The translations under genes and the position numbers were made by a program. Of a DNA stretch of 64,000 bases, positions 55,320 through 64,000 are shown piece by piece. This DNA comes from Guillardia theta CCMP2712 (lineage: Eukaryota; Cryptophyceae; Pyrenomonadales; Geminigeraceae). The stretch's first letter is position 1. The number at the start of each line of letters is the position of its first letter. The stretch spans positions 62,001 through 126,000 of the forward strand of contig NW_005434669.1 of the NCBI RefSeq assembly GCF_000315625.1, given 5' to 3'. The notes under the pieces were generated by a model. The model saw nothing but the letters and a program-made list of their open reading frames with translations. It was not told the DNA's origin and did not search any database.

Positions 55320-58141
55320 TCACATCAAGAAACATCTCACTCTCTCTCTGTCGCACTTCACATGCTCGTGTTTGATGAGGTCAGGAAAGGACTTGACACT
55401 CTCTTCGATATCCAGCAGCGTCGCTTGAAGCTCTCGGTGCATCTTGTCTTTCAAGGCCTCCAGTTTCTCCTCAACCTTGCAGATGAAACGCAAGTCAGCA
55501 ACGTCGCTGACTTGCGTTCCAAGGAACCGGCCGTTCTCACCTCTTTTGACTGGTGCGATAGCGAGGAGACTATCCATTGCGTTCGGAGCTCTTCCTTCTG
55601 CAGTTGGGATCGGTGTATCGATTGGATCTGATCTTTGATCTAATAGGCAAGAATGCATCATGATTTGAATGTACACCGACGGCCTCCCGAGCTCACACCT
55701 TTGCAATGTCAGCACGACTGCTCAAATCAAGCGCTTTTTCTCTCATCCGAGGCTTGAAAATCATGATTCAGAGCGATCTCAATGAACTAATTGATCAAAC
55801 CAGAATTTGTCTCCCATCCAACTTGGTCAAAGAGGGGAAGCTGTTGAGAACAGTTGCCTGATGAAGCATACTGTCACCTTGTAGGTCGTTCTCTATTAGA
55901 TTTAATTCTGTCAAGGCTGGTTTGATGTTTCAGAGAGTTGTGAAACACGGAGAGATCAAAACTTCACATGAGGTACAGGTTGAAAGAGGCTCCAAGATTT
56001 GTTCGAGATGTGAGAATCTGGCGAATTGGTAACTTCTCGATCAACGACAAACGACTGCTACTTGTTTGTTTCAAGATCAATCAAGAGCAGTCTGTTGAGA
56101 TGGTTAAGAAAATCATCAGAGATGCTATTAAACCTGTTGGAGAGATGAGCTCGATGGTAGCGAACGGTTTTGTCCTCCGGGAAATGTCACAGAAAGAAAA
56201 ACATTCCGTGAAACTACATCTTGCTGTAATGATCCTGAGTTGGAGCTCTTGGTTGTAGAAAGCTCCCTGTCAATGAAATGAGAAATGAAACTTTTCTTTG
56301 TTCAAGAACCTCAACAAGTTTTGTCTTGCAGACAGCACTTGTAGACTTGGTAGCCTTTGGTCCAGTCAGGGGGGCATGTTGAGAATGAACTATAACCTCT
56401 CCAGACCAGCCAAAGTTTCTAGTTGATTCGCATCCAACCTGAAACAGGATGTCCTTACAAGATTCACTTGTGAAGATCAAGCCAACCTCAAGTCAGTCAG
56501 GCTGCTCATTGAAAAGACATCAGAGACTTGTTTCAAATAGTTGTAGGACAGGTTGAGAATCTAATGCCGACATTAGCTGCTATCAGTCAAAGTTACGGTC
56601 GCAATCACCCGCAAGCTTTTGAGCTTCTCAAGACCTCCGTATGAGAGAATCGACTCTCGATTGCCCGAGAAGCAATTTGAAATGTCTGTGTCATGCCCTG
56701 GACGTCAATCGCATTTCAACAGATGATCGAATAGATCTTGCATGTTGCAAACCAAGTCGATTATAGGACAAGTTGACTTCAACAGCGTTTGGGACTGCTC
56801 CGAGGCCATCGAGATGTGAGATACAGTTGCAAGACAGGTCTGCAAAGATCAAAGTTCAGCTCATGAAGCATTGGATGCTCTTCACCGAGCTTCCGAAGGT
56901 GAATGAAGGCAGCCAGTCCTCCGTTTGAGAGCATTGAGATATTATTTACTGCCCCATGAGAATTAGAGTCTGCCGACCAAAAGTCCTCAAGGTCTGCAGA
57001 CAGACCTGAAAGGTCCAGTGATAAGATTGTATGCCCATTGTATTGAGAACCATCATTCAGCTTTTCGCCCTGGGATATTAAGAAATATCGTCAGGATTTC
57101 GAATCCTTTGAGGGCTTTGTGCGTACCAGCCGAGGGTCGCTTTCAGCATCAAAATCTTTCAGATCGAAGCATGCGGAAACAAATGGAATCTACAGGACAA
57201 GAAAACGAGCACGTTGAGAGGAAGATCGTCAGTTGATTATGATGGATTATCATATTCCGACCTGACAACAGCGAAGATTTGCATAATACCACTTCACTTT
57301 CCTGCCCCGAAGACCCGCACTACCTTGCACCTTTATCCTGTTGATGCCTGAAGCAGATGTTACGCGCTTTGAAGCATCAACCAGATGCATGACTCACTCC
57401 AACTGTCTGGGAAGTCATGCAGCTGAGAAACTTTGCTGTGCAGATCAGGGACGATACAAGCAAGCTTGTTTTCGGAGAGAACGTAATATTTCTCGTGTGC
57501 ACTCTTCTGCAAGTGCAACTAGATCAGATCGGAGATGTCAAGTGCTGATGATACCGTAGAAGGAGCTCGTTGAAAGGCTTCGTCTTGCTTCAAGGGATCA
57601 ACCTTTCATCGGAGAGCTTCCGTCAAGACCGTCTCCAAGTAAAGAGGGCCGTACCTGCACGATCTCTTTTCTGCTTTGTTTGATCAGCTTGTGGTACTCA
57701 TCCATGTAAGGGCTTTGCCATATCGTCTGCTTTGTGGCTGCATTGGAATAGTATATTCGGCCATTCTTGTCTCTGAACTTCCCCCAGGGTGGAAGTATTC
57801 TGTCATTGGCGGCTTTTTCAGCTATCCACATGAGCTTGTCATCCTGGGGACACAGACATTCAGGCAAGAAGCAGAGGAGGTGTCTCTTCCTGTACCTTGT
57901 CAGGATTCAGTCCGAGCTGTTTTGCATGGAACAGAACTTCCTTGGGGTAGTTGACTTTCTTCCTGGCTTCACCTCCATTCCCTTCCTTGGACCTGTTCCG
58001 ATCAGCCGCCCTCTCTCTCGCTGCTGCCCCACCATGAGGAGCTCTGTCTGCGGCGTGTACTCCTTCCTTCTTCGCTCCTTCATTCTCATTCTCAGCATCG
58101 CTGCCTTGCAGCTCCCGCGGCCGAGACCTGCCACCTCCCAT
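55320..58141 (-). CDS. WW-domain (CEP164-type) and leucine-rich-repeat protein
   Basis: Starts at 58141 (MGGGRSRPRELQGSDAENE), a charged segment. Then NYPKEVLFHAKQLGLNPDK|DDKLMWIAEKAAN and a WW domain, PPWGKFRDKNGRIYYSNAAT then IWQSPYMDEYHKLI. Helix-plus-WW-plus-YHKLI parallels the N-terminus of CEP164 (EILEFAREIGIDP..ELMWLARE..W....IYYFN..WDHPCDEHY), a basal-body distal-appendage protein. Many small exons with leucine-rich repeats follow: GHTILSLDLSGL, NISMLSNGGLAAFIHLRKL, DLSCNCISHLDGLGAVPNAV then EVNLS, and ILSYGGLEKLKSLRVI. The C-terminus is helical (EEKLEALKDKMHRELQATLL, DIEESVKSFPDLIKHEHV), stop at 55320. Exons between 55720 and 57600 are only partly joined. Basal body or ciliary base is the likely site. 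Confidence 0.7.
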
Positions 58142-58419
58142 TCTTCAAGCCATGTCGAGGACCGTTGATCGAAACCAGGAAGCCGGATGACCATTACCTG
58201 CCCAATTCGGTTAAAATCGCAACTTTGCTTGATTTAAACCGAGGAAATCCCTTTGCCGGAAATATGGGGTATGGCGAGGGCGCGAGAAGCTGAGGGGGGC
58301 GAGAAGAGGATGTAACGCGCAGCATCGGCGATGGCGAGTGAGTCGCACTAGGGATGAACTTCTCGCAAGCTGCTTGATAGCGCAGGCAACACCCCTGAGA
58401 GAGACAGAGTGCAGGAAGA
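58142..58419. promoter_or_regulatory. short divergent promoter region
   Basis: 278 bp separate the start codons of the WW-LRR gene (-) and the IP3 receptor gene (+), so both promoters must lie here or within the first exons. No TATA box is seen. Confidence 0.45.
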
Positions 58420-61400
58420 ATGCAGAGTATACTGAGCTCGCGCAGCAAGGTAGGGAGTGAGCTCTTCACGAACAGAACAGAGCACAGCTTCGGTGCTGAG
58501 TCTCTGCAATTCGGTGTCCAGCACAGCAATGACAAGGAGACGCCATGCGTGTGTCTCGGTGATGTGCTGTCATTGTACTTCGACGACCTGGGTAGCTGCA
58601 TATCTTCCGATGGCTTTGTAGACGAGGACTGCGAAGTACCTAAACTCTCCGTTATGGACTCGTTGAGAGTGGATGGGACCCTTTTCCGGGTCGTTGCAAA
58701 GCAGCTGTACACGTTCCAGAAGAAGCTGAACAGCAAGGTGAAGAAGATCATACAGACGACGCACCCTGTAGGAGGCGATGAGGTACTGAACTTCGAGGAG
58801 GTGCTTCCGGAAGAGAGGCATTTCCTAGAAAAGCTGAATGCTGAGGCCGAGGCTGAAAAGAACCACAACATGTCTGAGTGCACGAGGACTCTTGGTGCGA
58901 TCGTCAACTACGGGCAGGTGATACAACTCCAGCACCTCAAGAGCGGCAAGTTCCTCGCAATCAAACCTAAGGAGGTAGCGGAGATAGATAGCAACTGCCA
59001 CAGGGTAGTGTTGACAGATCAAGGTAGCCAGGAGGTCTGGTGGATCCTTGAGCCTCGATACAAGCTGCAGAACACGATAGAGTCGATCAACTACGGTGAC
59101 TCGATCTGTCTGGCGTCCGTGAAAGTGTCTGGGCAGTACTTGCACTGTGCGCATGAAGTGAAAAGCAACGTGATATCTTCTGGGACGGCCCTGAGCAAGT
59201 ATGAAGTCAACGCCTCCGATGTGAGAATATCCTGGAAGCTCAAGCTCTACACGAGCTGGCAGCCTGGGCTGGATCATGTGGTGAAGGGTGGAGACCTGCT
59301 GCAAATCTCACATGTGGAGAGCGAATCTTACCTTTCGTACGGGATGGAGAAGTCGGGGCTGTGTCTGGACAAGTCAAAGCATCTCAAGATCGCCAAGGGG
59401 TACACGAAGAAGAGGGAGCACATCGACGTCTACTCGTTGTGGCAGATCGAGCAGCCAGAATGTGGCGACGGGGGGTTCTTTCAGTTCGGCGGGTCTTTTC
59501 GGCTAAGGCACATAGCTACCAACACTTACCTTGCAGTTCGGAGGATTCGAGATGAAGGTGTGCCATCTATGATCTCAGAACCGATCCCACAGACTCTCTT
59601 CAAGATCCACAATGCAGGACAGTTCGCCTCCAACACGATCGTGTGGGACACGATCGCCTACCTCCAGTGTACCAGCTCGAGTGGATTTCTTCACCCTGAG
59701 CCGGACTCGCACAAGAAGAACATAATGCAGCTGCAGACTGGGAGGGAGGCTTCAATGTGCGACACGTTCCGCCTCAATCGTGTAGACCCGGTGATCGCCT
59801 CGGTCTTCTACGAGGTACATGGCTGGGAAGCCGATGTGTCCTTTGTCCCTTGCTGATCCCTTGAAAACAGATTGAAAGCTATAGAAACGTGCTCCTCTCC
59901 CTCCTCCCACCTGACTTCGGGAATGACAGCTCGGATTTTTTCTTGAACAATCTTGATAGGGCAATGTACAGGTATCGTTTGTAGTGGATGAGAGATGCTA
60001 TGTTGCTGACTGCTGCGGATGCAGAACCTTTGTGAAGACCTTGAAGGGGATAGAAACGTTCTGTTCTTTCCGTCGTAACCATGCAAACACTGTCGTCTCA
60101 ACATCTTTCCGCCTCGAGAGTGTGCAGCTGTCGTGGGCGAACGCCGTCACCAACATCGTTCTTCGGCAGCTGTTTGTTCATGAGATGGGAGTGCTACAGC
60201 TTGTCATCAAGATGACAAACTCTTTGCAAAAGGCGATCAAGAACCTGTCAAATGATCCTGATCAGTCGATGCTTCTGTCTGCCAGTCCACGTGGTGCTCT
60301 CAAGAGCTTCCGTGACAGTGTTCTGCAAACTCCAGGGCGGGAGGCGACTTACTCCAAGTACCAGCACATCATCCACCTGTTTCAGTTGTCTCATCGCGCA
60401 CTCTCGGCCTCGTTGAGCAACAACAAAGAGACTGTGAATGCTCTCGGTGACGACATGTTGCTCATCATGCAGCAACTTTCGTTGGACCCTCGGTTTGCGA
60501 AGTATGTTCTGCAAACAGTCACGACGATCTTATCGGCCAAATCCCATTTTGTTGAGCTTATGAATCCATCCATCTTGGAGCACGTGCTTACGTCCATAGA
60601 CACGCACACCACAGACCGTCCTGTCTACGTCGACCTCCTTTCGCAGTTTTTGAAGAATCAGAATCGTGGGATTGCGAGGAATCAATGTTTGGTTCTTAAG
60701 CGGTTTATCATGGACAAGAGGAGGAGACAGTATCTCTACGAGACGTTCTCTCCTGATCAAGGGATCATCATGATCAAGAACTGTATTGATCCGAAGCAGA
60801 AGGATGTGACGGCCAAGACTTACGACCTTGAGGCCCTGGCAGCAGGAGCTGACGATGATGTCTTGAGGATGTACACCTCGACAGTGGAGCTCTTGGATGC
60901 TCTTTGTACAGGAGACAACCATGCGTCTCGTGTCATGATAACGGGAGGAGTGTACAGATTTGCAGACTTCAGCACAATCATGCAGTGCATTGGGAACGAG
61001 CGGCTTCCGTACAACCTGAGGACTCTCTACTCGCGCCTGATGAATCACCTGTACTTCAAACCGAACCTCGTCTGCAGTGAAACAACATTGAAGACAGTGT
61101 TCACCATCGAAGATCTCGGAGCCGATCCGTTTGCCGTGTTTGACATCGAGGAGAAATACGCCGACATGCATCGGGAGCTGAAGCGAGAACTGCTGGCGCT
61201 GTTCGGCAACCATTCCTCCTTCTTTGTCCCAGAGGTTGAGAAGGGTTCCAATGAGTTCTCCATGAGTCTTATCCAGCTCTGCTACTCGCTCATCACTAAC
61301 GGAGCCTTCCGGTCGGAGTCGGAGATCCAGCAGGAGCTCGTTCCTGTCCTCATCTGCCTCCTGGAGCCTTCGACAGATGAGGTGAAGCAATCGGAGATGA

Positions 61401-64000
61401 AGAACACTTTCTCCAAGTTCGCTCCGGTGGGGCCTGACAGTCAGGAGCTCGCCATGGAGCTGGTGGCAAAGTGCAAGGCCGTCCTGTGCGACATGCTCCT
61501 GTTCTTGTTCAAACTGCAAGTCGCAGTGAGGACCCGCAAACTTCTCGCCATCTGCCATGAGTTGACTCCCTTCACCACCTCTGCCAACACAAGAAGGATG
61601 TCCTGCTCTGACCCGAGGATCTCGGCGAGGAGCTCCAAGAACACCCTGCTTAAGAGGAGGGCGAGCAGCTTCATTTGGTTCAACACGTTCAAACCTGGCG
61701 AATCAACCATGGAAGCCGATCCTTGTCACCAGCTGCTTGAGAAGATGAGAGATGTAAAGGTGTTCCAGCGGATAACAGAGGCGACAACAACTCTCAACCT
61801 TGTTTTTGACACTGAGAGGGTCTTGTTCCTGTCTCCGTGTCTCCTGTCCTCATTTTCCTCTGCAGGAGCGCCTCAGCAGGATACTCGTGGAGCTCTGGAA
61901 GTATAAGGACCCGCAGCTTGCTTTCAAAACTTTCCAAGTCCTCCTCCGCTGCAACTCCCCGACTCTCGATCTTTACCTCCAGGTCTCTCGAGACTGCGAA
62001 AAACTTGAGAAGGCTGATGTACTTGATGCAGATATTTGACGTTCAGGTGCTGTCACAAGACACTTCGATGAGAGACTACAAGATGGCGACAAGTTTGTTT
62101 CAAGACCTCAAGCGAATGTTCCCTGCCTTCCGCCTCCTTGCGTTGCCTAACAACGACTTGAACTTCTTCGACGCATCGCAACGATCTCAGTTCGTCTCCT
62201 GCATCACATCTCTTGCCGACATGTGCAAGATACGAGGAACTATCGCTGAGTTCGAGAGTCAGAGGTTCACCAATCAACAAGTGAGCCGTCACATGCTGTC
62301 TTCTGCTCTCTGACATGTCTGATGCCAGATGTTGAGGCGTCTCGGAGTACATACTTTCATCCTGGATGTGATCAAGTCGTTGATCTTGCCACATGAGCAA
62401 CACTCAGAAGACTTTGTCAAGAGAATCGAGCATGGGTCCACCTTTTACGAACCTGCTGTCCGTTCCTGGATAGTTGACGAGTTGCTACCTGCTTGCTTTA
62501 GCTTCATCGAGTTCTTCTCCAGTGGGATGAAACGGAATCAGCATTTCTGGTAAGAACCGTCAATTTCTGATTGTGAATGTTGAACTTTGCGTGTAGGGGA
62601 GACCATACACGTCTGCTGTCGAGGTTTTTCCGTGCTGGAATATCCGTAGCTGGAGCCCTTTCAGGGATCTTTTGTGGAAATGAGAAACTTTGTCAGAGGT
62701 CAGAGGAGGAGAGGAGAGGGGAAGGGAGAGAGGGAGAGAGGGAAGAGGGAGAGGGAGGGAGGGAGGGAGGGAGGGAGGGAGGGAGGGAAGAGGGAGAGAG
62801 AGGGAGGGAGGGAGGGAGGGAGGGGGAGAGACAGAAAGAGAGGAGAAGGGAAGGGATCGGGGGCTGAGCAAGGATAGGAAGAGGAGGATGTTGCTCTTGA
62901 GTTTGACTTGTTGGTGAAGGCTGGACTTGAACATCATAGATGAAGTCCTGAGGTTCATCTCAAACGAGAGCAACAAAGACGAGCAGGGTAGAGATGAGAA
63001 GAACTACTCGTCTCACATATCTTGCGTCCACTTCCTTGAAGTTGCCTTCATGGTGGACGGGAAAGGTCGTTCAATACCTTGCTCTTCCTCACTGACTCTC
63101 TTCCAGTTGTTCGACGCACTCAGGCGTACATCTTGCAATCTTTGTCAGGGACTGTGAAGCATGAAGAGGATGGTGGGCGTGAGGAAGCGCAGGAAGGAAG
63201 TGCTCCTTTTGGAGAGGACGCAAACAGGCCGCTGGTGCTGTTTCGAGGTGAGCGGGAACCGTTTCTCAAGAGGTCAAGATCCAAGTTAGACAAGGCGAAG
63301 CTGCAACCCAACAACAACATCGTGGAGTACAACATGTCGATCCTCCGTTTGCTGCGATTTCTTGCCACGGATGCCGGACCCGGTGACATGTCCATCATCC
63401 GTAGCATCCTTCCAGTGGACAGGCTGGTTCAAGACATCACAGGTATTCCTCCTCCTCCTCCCTCCCTCCCCTCCCTCCCTCCCTCCCTCCCTCCCTCCCT
63501 CGCCCTCCTTCTCTGGCTGGCATTGACTCGCTTGCAAGGGAATTACTGCATTTCCCGAGCCAAAGGAGAAATGCTCCATCTATTTCGCATCATCTACCTA
63601 CAGAATCACTCGGACACGAGGTGCTATGGCTTCACTTACAGCCTCAGCTTGTGGTCCATCCTCCACCACCTCTCCCAGCTCCTCCAGCGCTGTGACCCCT
63701 TCTCCCTCCTCACCGTCCCCGACCGCTCCCACGGAGGAGACACTTTCAACAGCCTGACAGACTCTGATGTGGTGATGATGGAGCTGGAGATGCTGTTTGC
63801 CGACCACTGGGTGCCTATCTTGGACGTCTTGATGGACGAGCCGATCTTGTGGTACTCGCTGACTGATCAGGCTCGGGTCGATGTTGAGATCATTTTTTGC
63901 AAACTTGCCAAGATGCTCGAAGTAGCTGATGTGCAGAAACAGAACCTTCTGAAAGCACACAAGTACGAGGAAACTCCTGAGATCGTTCAAGAGTTTCGTG
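58420..64000 (+). CDS. inositol 1,4,5-trisphosphate receptor, 5' part (runs off the window)
   Basis: IP3-gated calcium-release channel of the ER. Exon 1 (58420-59814) has the suppressor/IP3-core region: CLGDVLSLYFDDLGSCISSD, LFRVVAKQLYTFQKKL, GAIVNYGQVIQLQHLKSGKF, QEVWWILEPRYKLQNTIES, followed by MIR-type repeats (ISWKLKLYTSWQ, KGGDLLQISHVESESYLSY, SFRLRHIATNTYLAVRRI). These parallel [21 protein letters not shown] and W.I.P.YKLRSIGD of animal receptors. The next exons hold RIH armadillo-like repeats: SYRNVLLSLLPPDFGN, FRLESVQLSWANAVTNI, YDLEALAAGADDDVLRMYTS, NERLPYNLRTLYSRLMNHLY (animal: [20 protein letters not shown]). Exons continue to 64000. The channel domain lies outside, so completeness and pore type are unknown. 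The region 62600-63150 is intron-dense with GGGA repeats. Confidence 0.9.
62696..62850. repeat. GGGA / GAGAGG purine microsatellite
   Basis: About 150 bp of GGGA and GAGAG units inside an IP3 receptor intron. It is mirrored in composition by a CCCT tract at 63449-63500 in a later intron. Confidence 0.85.

Noticed and set aside
62560-62976. Pro/Ser-rich and Gly/Arg/Glu-rich frames at 62.56-62.98 kb
   Set aside because: Frames over GGGA repeats in an IP3 receptor intron.

Overview
This is intron-rich eukaryotic nuclear DNA from a flagellated alga with a complex (secondary) plastid. I infer a cryptophyte of the Guillardia type. Introns are short GT-AG (41 to about 300 nt). Two gene products carry complex-plastid leaders: a phosphoserine phosphatase with signal peptide plus transit-like region, and a duplicated lumenal protein with signal peptide, a Phe at the predicted +1 position, a transit region and a twin-arginine signal. 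Flagellar genes (CEP290, a WW-LRR protein resembling CEP164) fit a motile cell. Gene models below were spliced by eye: internal exons are often firm because phases match, while 5' ends are weaker.

Layout. 1-1163: no convincing gene, one hairpin. 1164-2613 (+): phosphoserine phosphatase, converging on an armadillo-like gene (-, 2653 to about 4073). 4142-5594 (-): unrecognised basic coiled-coil protein. 6419-7141 (+): small coiled-coil protein. 7357-7734 (-): small membrane protein. 8608-10177 (+): sigma-1/ERG2 sterol isomerase family protein, whose stop codon overlaps that of CEP290 (-, 10174-19528). 20455 to about 23480 (+): coiled-coil PDZ protein. 23919-24888 (-): Mpv17/PMP22 family. 25284-27254 (+): SET methyltransferase. 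27358-29531 (-): SEC14 (CRAL-TRIO) plus GOLD protein. 31137-34427: large inverted duplication with two divergent copies of a thylakoid-lumen-targeted gene. 35529-38414 (+): coiled-coil protein. 39149-42776 (+): UFD1-UBX fusion. 43100-43940 (-): four-TM protein. 44772-45802 (+): membrane-anchored thioredoxin (TMX/PDI type). 46611-52522 (+): ankyrin-HECT ubiquitin ligase. 54118-55074 (+): single-exon unknown. 55320-58141 (-): WW plus LRR protein. 58420 to the window end (+): IP3 receptor, 3' truncated.

The genes are functionally mixed, as expected of eukaryotic nuclear DNA. Themes are ciliary gate and basal body (CEP290, WW-LRR, perhaps the unnamed coiled coils), ER and protein quality control (sigma-1/ERG2, TMX, UFD1-UBX, HECT, IP3 receptor) and plastid functions (phosphoserine phosphatase, the duplicated lumen protein). 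Gene-free stretches hold GC-rich dispersed repeats and microsatellites.
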